Positions 1 to 6,767 of a DNA stretch of 7,659 bases are shown here, one piece after another. Made by a program: the position numbers and the translations under genes. The stretch comes from Lachnospiraceae bacterium (GTDB lineage: Bacteria; Bacillota; Clostridia; Lachnospirales; Lachnospiraceae), in the NCBI GenBank assembly GCA_016282215.1, contig JAEEKC010000099.1:1-7659 (forward strand), written 5' to 3'. Each line of letters starts with the position of its first letter. Positions within the stretch are counted from its first letter, which is position 1. The notes beneath the pieces are model-generated. The model had not been told where the DNA came from. It saw only the letters and a program-made list of their open reading frames with translations, and made no database searches.

Positions 1-420
1 CAAAGACGGCGTCACCGTTCCCAGTAAAAACGAAGGAAAAACGAAGACGATCATGCAGGCAATAAATTCCGCGAGCACGAGATAATGGCTGGTGCTGGTA
101 AAGATCAGCAGCCCCGATACCGCGATGATGATGTATTTTCCCACCACCGGGATCGCTGCGATCCACAGTGCCGCAAAGATGATCCTGGCGTAGAGCTTGT
201 CCGGATCCGGGTTTTGATCCGCTTTTTTTCCGCCGTATAGGTTTCCCAGCGCCATGGCGATCATGATGGTACCGATGATGATGGTCCAGACGATCTGTGA
301 GGACGAAAAATACGGCGCCAACAGTCTGCTGGCCCCGAGTTCTACCGCCATCACGCTCATACCTGCGAAAAACTCCGTCAGGTACAGATATGCTTTGTTT
401 TTCAGAATCTTTCTGTTCAT
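1..420 (-). CDS. Fused MFS/spermidine synthase-like membrane protein, N-terminal part (truncated by window edge)
   Basis: The minus strand reads open from an ATG at 418-420 to the window edge, giving 140 residues with no stop. Near the N-terminus is M-A-V-E-L-G-A-S-R-L-L-A-P-Y-F, followed by a hydrophobic stretch with G-x-x-x-G-x-x-x-A/G spacing, then G-N-L-Y-G-G-K-K-A-D and later P-S-F-L-L-G-T-V-T-P. This pattern is typical of the membrane half of 'fused MFS/spermidine synthase' proteins, in which several transmembrane helices precede a SpeE-like aminopropyltransferase domain. That catalytic domain would lie outside the window, so activity cannot be judged and many family members are of unknown function. 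At least three or four membrane segments are visible. The start is supported by an AAGGGG ribosome binding site at 428-433, 7 bases upstream. The gene is divergent from the MoxR cluster and has its own promoter. Confidence 0.8.
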   Translation of the reverse strand, partial: MNRKILKNKAYLYLTEFFAGMSVMAVELGASRLLAPYFSSSQIVWTIIIGTIMIAMALGNLYGGKKADQNPDPDKLYARIIFAALWIAAIPVVGKYIIIAVSGLLIFTSTSHYLVLAEFIACMIVFVFPSFLLGTVTPSL

Positions 421-455
421 GCTTTATCCCCTTGTTTATTTTCTTGAACTTCTCA

Positions 456-484
456 AATATATCATAGCACTATCGTTTATTCAA
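456..484 (-). promoter_or_regulatory. Candidate sigma-A promoter for the spermidine synthase-like gene
   Basis: On the minus strand, TTGAAT (479-484) and TATATT (456-461) are separated by exactly 17 bases. Transcription would start near 449, leaving a leader of about 30 bases that contains the AAGGGG ribosome binding site. The match to consensus is good but is based only on reading the sequence. Confidence 0.55.
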
Positions 485-489
485 GACTG

Positions 490-564
490 CCCCTCATCAT
501 ATATCATCTTATATATCCCCTCATCAGTCAGCTTCGCTGACAGCTTCCCCCGGAGGGGGAAGCC
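490..564. repeat. Palindromic intergenic repeat with two adjacent hairpins
   Basis: Two back-to-back stem-loops are visible. The first pairs GTCAGC (527-532) with GCTGAC (536-541) around a TTC loop. The second pairs GCTTCCCCC (543-551) with GGGGGAAGC (555-563) around GGA. The element is preceded by two copies of CCCCTCATCA (490-499 and 517-526) separated by an A/T-rich stretch. This 'CCTCATC + small hairpin + C5/G5 hairpin' pattern resembles a palindromic repeat I recall as abundant in the intergenic DNA of gut Clostridia. It has no T-run, so an intrinsic terminator is unlikely. It lies between two divergent promoters, so it terminates neither gene. Confidence 0.65.
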
Positions 565-641
565 TTCGTTCAGATCATTTATCTCAAAATAAATATAAAA
601 AAATAAACCACTCAATTCCAACCAAAAAAAGTGCAAATCGT

Positions 642-670
642 TTGCGAAATCAACAATTTTCCTGTAAAAT
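642..670 (+). promoter_or_regulatory. Candidate sigma-A promoter for the MoxR-DUF58-transglutaminase operon
   Basis: TTGCGA (642-647) and TAAAAT (665-670) are separated by 17 bases, close to the sigma-A consensus. The predicted start near 677 would give an untranslated leader of about 115 bases before the TTG start codon at 793. No equally good alternative was seen between 565 and 792. Confidence 0.5.
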
Positions 671-680
671 ACAATTGTTG
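651..680. promoter_or_regulatory. Inverted repeat bracketing the -10 box of the MoxR operon (candidate operator)
   Basis: CAACAATT (651-658) and AATTGTTG (673-680) are perfect 8-bp inverted arms separated by 14 bases. The arms flank the TAAAAT -10 box at 665-670, and the right arm covers the predicted transcription start. A repressor binding here would block the promoter. The spacing is also compatible with a coincidental A/T-rich inverted repeat, and no regulator can be named. Confidence 0.35.
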
Positions 681-760
681 CCTATATAAATCAGTGTAGC
701 GATTCAAATACGCAAGCACCGATTCAGTAAATGCAGCAATACAACATATCAATATATCAC

Positions 761-784
761 TCCGGGTTTTATCCGGACAGGAGG
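761..784 (+). promoter_or_regulatory. Short stem-loop and strong ribosome binding site before the MoxR gene
   Basis: AGGAGG at 779-784 lies 8 bases before TTG at 793, which decides the otherwise unusual TTG start. Immediately upstream, TCCGG (761-765) can pair with CCGGA (773-777) around a 7-base loop. The stem ends one base before the ribosome binding site and so could affect its accessibility, but it is short. Further up the leader, CGATTCA occurs twice (700-706 and 720-726), 20 bases apart, with no clear meaning. Confidence 0.5.
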
Positions 785-792
785 ACAATCCT

Positions 793-1731
793 TTGAATTC
801 GAAACTGACAGCAGTAAAACAAGAAATATCCAAGGTTCTGAGAGGAAAAGATGACGAGATCGACATGATCCTCTGCGCAATGCTCGCAGGCGGCCATATC
901 CTGCTCGAGGACATTCCGGGCGTTGGCAAAACCACCCTGGCCGTGGCACTCTCACGCTCCATGTCCCTTTCCTACCGCAGAATGCAGTTTACGCCGGACG
1001 TCCTTCCTTCCGATATTCTCGGTTTTTCACTGCTCGATCAGAAAACCGGCGATTTTACCTACCGGCCCGGCGCTATCTTCACCAACCTGTTCCTGGCAGA
1101 CGAGATCAACCGTACTTCTCCGAAAACTCAGTCCGCTCTGTTGGAGGTTATGGAAGAAGGCAGCGTTTCCGTAGACGGCGTAACCAGAGCCCTTGACAAG
1201 CCGTTTTTTGTTATTGCGACGCAGAATCCCATTGGCGCATCCGGCACGCAGAAACTCCCCGACTCACAGCTCGACCGCTTTTTTATCAGGCTGTCCTTAG
1301 GCTATCCCGATCACAAGGCCGCTACGGAGATCCTGATGGGCAGATCTTCCCAGAGCATGGACGATGTACAGGTTGTGATGAGCGGCGACGAGATCCTTCA
1401 GATGCAAAAGGAAGCCGATGCCATCTTTGTAAAAGAAGAACTCCTTGAATACATTGTTTCCCTGACGGAAAAAACCAGAGGCTATGAGTATCTGGCCCAG
1501 GGCATCAGCCCCCGCGGCAGCATCGCCATCCTGAAGTTAGCAAAGGCTTACGCTTATTATATGGACCGCACATTCCTGGCTCCGGACGATATTCACGCCG
1601 TTTTTTATGCTGTCTGCAATCACAGGCTGATCCTGAACACCAAGGCAAAGGCAGCCGGACTGGGACCCCGCGAGATCTTAAACCAGATCCTTTCCCAGGT
1701 TCCCATTCCACGCATTTCACTGCAGCCATAG
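793..1731 (+). CDS. MoxR-family AAA+ ATPase
   Basis: This 312-residue protein is a cytoplasmic MoxR-type AAA+ ATPase, a family thought to act as ATP-driven chaperones in maturing or assembling other proteins. All key parts are present: Walker A E-D-I-P-G-V-G-K-T-T at 39-48; Walker B L-F-L-A-D-E at 99-104, continuing into the family signature I-N-R-T-S-P-K-T-Q-S-A-L-L-E-V-M-E-E; sensor 1 A-T-Q-N-P with Asn145; an arginine-finger region L-D-R-F-F at 160-164; and sensor 2 S-P-R-G with Arg241. Length is normal for the family. The start is TTG, supported by AGGAGG 8 bases upstream. It is the first gene of a three-gene cluster with a DUF58 protein and a transglutaminase-like membrane protein, a conserved arrangement in bacteria. 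Family assignment is secure; the substrate is unknown. Confidence 0.95.
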   Translation: MNSKLTAVKQEISKVLRGKDDEIDMILCAMLAGGHILLEDIPGVGKTTLAVALSRSMSLSYRRMQFTPDVLPSDILGFSLLDQKTGDFTYRPGAIFTNLFLADEINRTSPKTQSALLEVMEEGSVSVDGVTRALDKPFFVIATQNPIGASGTQKLPDSQLDRFFIRLSLGYPDHKAATEILMGRSSQSMDDVQVVMSGDEILQMQKEADAIFVKEELLEYIVSLTEKTRGYEYLAQGISPRGSIAILKLAKAYAYYMDRTFLAPDDIHAVFYAVCNHRLILNTKAKAAGLGPREILNQILSQVPIPRISLQP

Positions 1732-1821
1732 TACAAATGCCGCTAATGCCGTAAAACCATAGCAACCGGCACCGGCCATAGCACTGCCGTCACTTTTGCA
1801 AGATCATAGCCGAAACAACCA
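1732..1821 (+). repeat. Repeat-rich spacer between the MoxR and DUF58 genes
   Basis: This 90-base spacer contains several short internal duplications: AATGCCG at 1736-1742 and 1745-1751, ACCGGC twice in tandem at 1765-1776, and CCATAGCA at 1757-1764 and 1776-1783. CCATAG also forms the end of the MoxR gene (1726-1731). The spacer shows no clear terminator or promoter, and no recognisable ribosome binding site before the downstream ATG. Readthrough from MoxR is probable. Confidence 0.45.
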
Positions 1822-2874
1822 ATGATAAAAAACAAGATCCTCGATAAACTCATATTGATCGCCCAGATCATCTCTTATATCATTCTGGTCGCTGCCCTTG
1901 TGTTTCTTTCGACTTTTTACCGCACAGGGCTTTTTGTATTTTTGCTGATCCTTGTGATCTCCATTCCCGTGGCTTCCTATCTGGCCGGGCGTTATGCGTG
2001 GAAGCACCTGTCCGTCGACGTCAGATCCACTTCCTCCTTCGCGCAGACCCTGGATGAGGTAAAGATCAGCGTCAGACTTCATAACAGTTCTTTTTTTCCG
2101 CTTCCGGACTGCCATATCCGCTATGAGATCACTTCCCCGTTTTATCCCTGCGATAAAGCCTGGGCCGCTACCGTCCCGGCGTACTTCCGCGGCACCTTTT
2201 CTCTGGATCTGCCCATCAAATTTCACCGCTGCGGCTGCTATCAGGTGCGCAGTCTTCATCTGATCGCTTATGACTATCTGCATGTTTTCCGTTTTGAAAA
2301 AGACCTCGATACACGGCTGGAGATCCATGTTTATCCGCCCGAAGAAGAAGTCCAGACCTTCGAAGCCGGGGCCTACGGCGAGGGCTTTGATGAATTTGAA
2401 GAGACCGCTGCCAAGGGCAACACCTCTTCCAATGTCACTGACATTCGCGAGTATATACCCGGAGACAGGCTTCAGAAGATCCACTGGAAGCTCAGCGCCA
2501 AAATCAATAAATGGATGGTAAAAGAAAACGAGCATACTGCCTCGAACCAGTTCACGGTGCTGCCGGAGCTTTACCTGCCGGACGCTACCTCGGACCTTCT
2601 TGAGGAGAGCATGAAAAATGCCTATACAATGTGCCGCAGCCTTTTGCAGGCCGGGGAAGTCTTCTTCCTTTGCTTTTACAACGCAGGCAGCGCAGATTTT
2701 TCCAATGCACTGATCCAGAACAAAGAACAGCTCGACCTTGCATTTTTAGAGTGCTTTTACATGACGCCCTACCCCGAAGAAGACCTGGCGCTTTCGGTCT
2801 ACCAGCGCGCCGGTCTGCACGGCGGGACACTTTTGCACGTCACCCATAAAGGAGTCAGCGATGTGGTTTCGTAA
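1822..2874 (+). CDS. DUF58 domain membrane-anchored protein
   Basis: The 350-residue protein begins with a short basic segment (M-I-K-N-K) and two hydrophobic helices, about residues 10-30 and 36-56, then a soluble region. Residues 207-227 carry the DUF58 hallmark: D-I-R-E-Y, P-G-D at 213-215, and I-H-W-K at 220-223, followed by S-A-K. DUF58 proteins are routinely encoded between a MoxR ATPase and a transglutaminase-like protein, as here, and are thought to be membrane partners of the ATPase; the exact role is unknown. An in-frame TAG at 1807-1809 rules out a longer protein, and the ATG at 1822 directly precedes the membrane anchor. No good ribosome binding site is visible, which is odd beside its neighbours. 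The gene is in the same reading frame as MoxR, separated by stop codons, and its end overlaps the next gene by 14 bases. Confidence 0.9.
   Translation: MIKNKILDKLILIAQIISYIILVAALVFLSTFYRTGLFVFLLILVISIPVASYLAGRYAWKHLSVDVRSTSSFAQTLDEVKISVRLHNSSFFPLPDCHIRYEITSPFYPCDKAWAATVPAYFRGTFSLDLPIKFHRCGCYQVRSLHLIAYDYLHVFRFEKDLDTRLEIHVYPPEEEVQTFEAGAYGEGFDEFEETAAKGNTSSNVTDIREYIPGDRLQKIHWKLSAKINKWMVKENEHTASNQFTVLPELYLPDATSDLLEESMKNAYTMCRSLLQAGEVFFLCFYNAGSADFSNALIQNKEQLDLAFLECFYMTPYPEEDLALSVYQRAGLHGGTLLHVTHKGVSDVVS
2848..2854 (+). promoter_or_regulatory. Ribosome binding site inside the end of the DUF58 gene
   Basis: AAAGGAG sits 6 bases before the ATG at 2861, inside the last codons of the DUF58 gene. With the 14-base overlap, this supports translational coupling of the DUF58 and transglutaminase genes. 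Confidence 0.75.
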
Positions 2875-5482
2875 GAAAAAAAACGAGGCCGAAACGCCTT
2901 TATATCCGTATGGTTTCGCCGTTCCGGAGCAACCGCAGACCACCTGCTCCCAGAAGGCCCTTGTCTGTCTGATCAAAGGGCTTTTGATCTTTGCGGCCTC
3001 ATACGGCACCATCGGCGGCGTGATCTCCAGCTTTAACCTGCCCTGCTATCAGGGACTTTTGCTGGTCATTTTCCTGCTGTTCTCCATTCTGATGGCATTC
3101 CTGCACTATTCCAGGCTGATGTTCAACCTGTTCTACCCGGTGATCTTTGTGGGATTCACCTACTTCATCTTCACCTTCCGTTTCATGGTAAACAGCGGTT
3201 ATCAGGCCTTCATCAACATCCTGCAGCAGACCTACGGTGATTATTATCTGCTCGATGTCTACCGGGAATCCACGGAGTTTTTCTCGGACCGCGCCATGAC
3301 CATCACCTATGCCGCCGGCTTCATCGGCTTTTTCCTGATCCTTCTTTTGAACATTTTTATTTCGGAATATATGTCAGCCTTTGCAGTGATCCTGATGACG
3401 TTCCCGCTCTTCCAGCTGGGTATCTTTGTGGAAAAAATGCCCGCTGTGGGCTATTTCATCCTCCTTCTGTTTTCCTATTTCATGGTTGCGATCCTTCGCT
3501 CCGGCAGGCATTTTTTGCTGCCTTACCGTGACAAAACATGGACGGAATTCAAGCACGAAGAAAGTGATACCATCATCTCCTATACCTACCATGCAAGCGG
3601 CAAGATCTTCCTGCAGCTCACCGGTGTTTTTCTGGTATTCGTACTGATCATCGGTCTGGCCGCCCTGCCGCTGATGACAGGTTCGTCAAACATCAAACTC
3701 TCATCCGCCAGACGCCGCGTGGATGATTATATGAAAAACTTCACGCAGACCGGTCTTTCGGCATTTTTTGACCGTTACCAGGCAAAGGGCGGGATCAGCG
3801 GCGGACAGCTCGGCGGCGTTTCCTCTGTCCGTCCGGATTATCAGACTGACCTGACGGTGACTTTTGTTCCCTATTCCTATGACACGCTTTATCTGAAAGC
3901 ATACACCGGTTCCAATTATACCGGCCATTCCTGGGAAGTCCCCGATTTCAAAGACGCTGCTCTTCGCGATCAGCTTGGAGATGATTACGAAAACTACGAG
4001 GAATTCACGGCCATCATCGAAGGCTACAGGCTCAACGCCTTAAAGCAGAAAGACCCTTCCGTCATGTCGGGACTTATGCGCATCGAGAATCTGGACGCCG
4101 AAGCGGGCTACTATTATCTGCCCTACTTTGTATCCCCGGATATGAAACTGCCTCATTCCTCACCGCACAGCATTCTGTATCCGAATCAGGGCGGCGCCGT
4201 AACCACGGCTTTGATGGAAGACACCCTGACAGGCCTGCCGCCATCAGCCGAGGCGCAAAATGCATCCAAATCCGGGACTTATGCCTTTTCCTATTTCCCC
4301 TACAGCGAAGAATATCTCAACGCCTTCCAGGTCGATCATACGGAAAATGAAGGCTATGAATCCGGTATGCTGAATGACTATGCCCGGTATTACGATATGC
4401 TCTGCAACCTGTATTATCTCGATATGCCCGAATCCCTTCGCGAGTATCTGATGTCACTCCATGCAGAGATTGGCACGGGAAAAGACAGAGAAGAACAGAT
4501 TGAGCTGATCCGTACGTACCTGCATCAGTTCCCCTACAGCATGACGCCGGGCACGACGCCCATGGACGCTGATTTTATCCGGTACTTCCTCGAATCGCAG
4601 AAACGCGGCTACTGCTCGCACTTTGCCTCCGCCGCCGTTATGCTGCTGCGCTCCTACGGCATTCCGGCGCGGTATGTCGAAGGTTATGCAGTTTCCCTGT
4701 CGGATATCGTAGAAGGTTCCGATATCGATGCCGATTACGATACCTGGTTCTCCGGCGAAAACCCGCTGGGTAAAACCGGCGTTGTCACCGTCAATGTCAC
4801 AGACGGCAGCGCCCATGCATGGGTTGAGATCTACGAGGACGGTTTCGGCTGGGTTCCGCTGGAATTCACTCCCGCTTCCGAAGAATCGGATACCGCTGCC
4901 AATGTTTCCGGTTTCTGGGATCTGTTCTCCGGCCTCTTCGGCCTTGCCGGCAACTCACCGGATACCGTCAATAACCAGAACCAGACCAACGAACTTCTGA
5001 AAGAGAATACAAACCGCATCAACAACCTGCTCTCGAGCTCCGTATTCCGTCCGCTGATCCTGTTCATCGGCCTGGTTGCTATCGTCCTTCTCGCATACGC
5101 GCTGATCCGGTACCTGATCTGGCTCACTTCCATGATGTCCGCCTGGAACCGCGGCGATCACAGCGTTCGGATCGCTTATCATTATAAAAGACTCACCACG
5201 CTCATGATCCGCAAAAATGTCCTTTCCAAGGATCAGAAGTTCCTGCTGCCTACGGATTTTGCGTCCATATGGACCACCTATACGAAGGTCAAAAACGCTG
5301 CAGCAGCAGATACGGCTGCTATGCCGTCTCATCCTGAAACGACCGAGCCGCAGCCTGACAAATACATAGCAGAGATGTCCGATCTTCTGCTCGCCTGCCT
5401 CTTCTCGGAAAAAGGCATAGAAAAAAGCCAGGCGCAAACGCTCCTGACTTTCCTGAAACAATGTCGCAAACAGCTACACTAG
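2861..5482 (+). CDS. Multi-pass membrane protein with transglutaminase-like domain (TgpA-like)
   Basis: The 873-residue protein has a basic cytoplasmic N-terminus (W-F-R-K-K-K), about seven transmembrane helices (roughly residues 38-58, 64-82, 90-110, 149-168, 171-190, 195-214 and 249-272), a large extracytoplasmic region, one more helix at about 731-754, and a cytoplasmic tail of about 120 residues similar in position to the DUF4129 tail of this family. The transglutaminase-like core contains R-G-Y-C-S-H-F-A with nucleophile Cys585, then R-Y-V-E-G-Y, then H-A-W-V-E-I-Y with His652, and W-V-P-L-E-F-T-P with Glu668 at the position of the third catalytic residue. An intact triad position suggests an active thiol enzyme (peptidase, transferase or cross-linker) acting outside the membrane; the substrate is unknown. 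It is the last gene of the MoxR cluster. Its TAG stop directly abuts the stop codon of the convergent TetR gene. Confidence 0.9.
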   Translation: MWFRKKKNEAETPLYPYGFAVPEQPQTTCSQKALVCLIKGLLIFAASYGTIGGVISSFNLPCYQGLLLVIFLLFSILMAFLHYSRLMFNLFYPVIFVGFTYFIFTFRFMVNSGYQAFINILQQTYGDYYLLDVYRESTEFFSDRAMTITYAAGFIGFFLILLLNIFISEYMSAFAVILMTFPLFQLGIFVEKMPAVGYFILLLFSYFMVAILRSGRHFLLPYRDKTWTEFKHEESDTIISYTYHASGKIFLQLTGVFLVFVLIIGLAALPLMTGSSNIKLSSARRRVDDYMKNFTQTGLSAFFDRYQAKGGISGGQLGGVSSVRPDYQTDLTVTFVPYSYDTLYLKAYTGSNYTGHSWEVPDFKDAALRDQLGDDYENYEEFTAIIEGYRLNALKQKDPSVMSGLMRIENLDAEAGYYYLPYFVSPDMKLPHSSPHSILYPNQGGAVTTALMEDTLTGLPPSAEAQNASKSGTYAFSYFPYSEEYLNAFQVDHTENEGYESGMLNDYARYYDMLCNLYYLDMPESLREYLMSLHAEIGTGKDREEQIELIRTYLHQFPYSMTPGTTPMDADFIRYFLESQKRGYCSHFASAAVMLLRSYGIPARYVEGYAVSLSDIVEGSDIDADYDTWFSGENPLGKTGVVTVNVTDGSAHAWVEIYEDGFGWVPLEFTPASEESDTAANVSGFWDLFSGLFGLAGNSPDTVNNQNQTNELLKENTNRINNLLSSSVFRPLILFIGLVAIVLLAYALIRYLIWLTSMMSAWNRGDHSVRIAYHYKRLTTLMIRKNVLSKDQKFLLPTDFASIWTTYTKVKNAAAADTAAMPSHPETTEPQPDKYIAEMSDLLLACLFSEKGIEKSQAQTLLTFLKQCRKQLH

Positions 5483-6115
5483 TCACCCATCGTCTTCATC
5501 TTCCTCATCCTCACGGATAAACAGATGACTGAAGAGGAAATTGATCTCGTTCGATACTTCTTCCTCCGTAACTCCGATGCTCACCGCGCAGATCTTCAGC
5601 CCTTCGATGGCAAACATGATATTGTAGGCTTCCTGCAGTGGTTTTTCACAGTCTAAGTACCCTTCCCTGATACCCGCACGGATCAGACTATGGAGCACCT
5701 TTACAGACATATGGAAACGGGTATTTTCTTCCGCAAGAAAACTCTCTGCAGCCTTTTTTTCAGTTTCTTCTGAATGGTCCCTTGTTAAAGAAAAACAATA
5801 CTCATATATAGCGTCGATCAGCGAATCCTTTACGCCCAGGATCTCCTTCTTTTGCTCCCGTAAAAAAGCGGACAGCATCTCCACCGATGTTTCGGCTTTA
5901 TCAATCTCTTCTCCGCTGTCCGATTCCCGCTCTTTTTTCAGCACCTCCAAAAACAGGGAACCAGTATCCTCAAAGTACAGATACAGACCGCCTCTGGAAA
6001 TCCCGCATTCCTCCACGATATCCTTCATGGTCACGGTCAGGAACCCCTTCCGCGCAAAGACATCGCGAGCCTTTTCTATGATAAACTCTTTCTTCTTGCC
6101 TGACTTCTCTCCCAT
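5483..6115 (-). CDS. TetR/AcrR-family transcriptional regulator
   Basis: A TetR-type N-terminal DNA-binding domain is clear: an A-R-D-V-F-A-R-K-G-F helix, then the helix-turn-helix T-V-T-M-K-D-I-V-E-E-C-G-I-S-R-G-G-L-Y, then Y-F. The remaining 150 or so residues form the variable helical ligand-binding and dimerisation part, ending in an unusually acidic tail R-E-D-E-E-D-E-D-D-G. I place the start at ATG 6113-6115 (210 residues) because G-rich sequence (GGGGGG) lies 6 bases upstream and this length of lead is typical. An ATG at 6131-6133 would add six residues (216 total) but has no ribosome binding site; it lies 7 bases after the stop of the upstream gene, so reinitiation there is possible. 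It forms a two-gene unit with that upstream gene and probably regulates itself. The ligand cannot be predicted. Confidence 0.92.
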   Translation of the reverse strand: MGEKSGKKKEFIIEKARDVFARKGFLTVTMKDIVEECGISRGGLYLYFEDTGSLFLEVLKKERESDSGEEIDKAETSVEMLSAFLREQKKEILGVKDSLIDAIYEYCFSLTRDHSEETEKKAAESFLAEENTRFHMSVKVLHSLIRAGIREGYLDCEKPLQEAYNIMFAIEGLKICAVSIGVTEEEVSNEINFLFSHLFIREDEEDEDDG

Positions 6116-6140
6116 TGTCCGCCCCCCGGTCATTAGGACA

Positions 6141-6599
6141 TTACATACCGCTGTCCCTGGTCCAGAAATCGATGATCTCCTTCGCCTTCGTGATTGCTTT
6201 CAAGTATACCCCGTTTTCTACCCCTTCTGCCCAAAGGCGGCCTTTCACCCTGCCGCCGAGCACATAATGGGACAGGATCCCGCCGATATTCTTCATGGTC
6301 ATGATATCCGTCCGCTCGATCAGCGCGATCTCATCCTTGTAGTTTTTCAGCCCGTTCCTGGAATAGACATACGGATAATTCTTGTCCAGGAAGATCGAAC
6401 CGTCCATCTCCTTCACAAACCGGAGCAGCGTCGAATCATACACCGGGAAATTCACTGTCTTACCGCCTTCCGGCCTGTATTCCTGCGATACCCCGCCGCC
6501 GCTTTTTTCTTCGAGCCAGCGGATATAAGCCGAAAGTCTCTCTACCTCAGCGCGGTAGTATTCCACCATTTCCTCTCTTGCTTTTCTGTCATCCGACAT
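6141..6599 (-). CDS. Conserved-looking protein of unknown function, co-transcribed with TetR regulator
   Basis: I do not recognise this 152-residue protein with confidence. It starts M-S-D-D-R-K-A-R-E-E-M, continues as a charged helix likely to form a coiled coil (to about residue 35), then a short glycine-rich linker (S-G-G-G) and a globular region. The C-terminal third has G-G-I-L-S-H-Y-V-L-G-G-R, then L-W-A-E-G-V-E-N-G-V-Y-L-K-A-I. This is loosely reminiscent of the C-terminal part of DUF6508 proteins, but I would not assign it. There is no signal peptide or membrane helix. The start is ATG 6597-6599, supported by GGGGAGG 8 bases upstream; a longer version from TTG 6648-6650 (169 residues) lacks usable spacing. 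It is the first gene of a two-gene unit with the TetR regulator, so it may be a partner or target of that regulator. Confidence 0.75.
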   Translation of the reverse strand: MSDDRKAREEMVEYYRAEVERLSAYIRWLEEKSGGGVSQEYRPEGGKTVNFPVYDSTLLRFVKEMDGSIFLDKNYPYVYSRNGLKNYKDEIALIERTDIMTMKNIGGILSHYVLGGRVKGRLWAEGVENGVYLKAITKAKEIIDFWTRDSGM

Positions 6600-6607
6600 C
6601 CTTGTTT

Positions 6608-6614
6608 CCTCCCC
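6608..6614 (-). promoter_or_regulatory. Ribosome binding site deciding the start of the unknown protein
   Basis: On the minus strand GGGGAGG lies 8 bases before ATG 6597-6599. It favours this start over an in-frame TTG 51 bases upstream, whose own GGAGGG is directly adjacent to the codon. Confidence 0.75.
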
Positions 6615-6743
6615 ACAAATAATCGAATTTCGTATAAAGGCTTCCCCCAACCCTCCAGTTGCAAAGAAACAAATTTCGTGCTATCATATCTCCTCAGTGC
6701 ATGCCCGGCATCCGATTTCAAGCAAAACCGCCGCCCGTCATGT

Positions 6744-6767
6744 ACCGTAATTACAGTCATCATACCA
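6744..6767 (-). promoter_or_regulatory. Extended -10 promoter with overlapping operator-like palindrome for the TetR operon
   Basis: On the minus strand TGGTATGAT (6759-6767) is a perfect extended -10 motif, though no good -35 box is seen 16-18 bases upstream. Transcription would start near 6752, inside ACCGTAATTACAGT (6744-6757), a 14-bp palindrome with six of seven paired positions complementary and a perfect GTAATTAC core. TetR regulators often bind such palindromes at their own promoters, so autoregulation is plausible. A second possible -10 (TATGAT, minus, 6683-6688) and a perfect 11-bp palindrome ATGCCCGGCAT (6701-6711) occur closer to the gene. The rest of the 6600-6836 divergent region shows no other feature, and I found no convincing -35/-10 pair for VanZ. 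Confidence 0.4.

Noticed and set aside
254..592. 112-codon open frame on the plus strand
   Set aside because: Its first half is antisense to the spermidine synthase-like gene and its second half runs through the promoter and palindromic repeat.
1731..1742. GTACAAATGCCG occurs here and at 7601-7612
   Set aside because: One shared 12-mer is expected by chance in a window this long, and the flanks do not match.
1804..2535. 243-codon open frame on the minus strand
   Set aside because: It is fully antisense to the DUF58 gene, has no family signature, and is explained by codon bias of the real gene.
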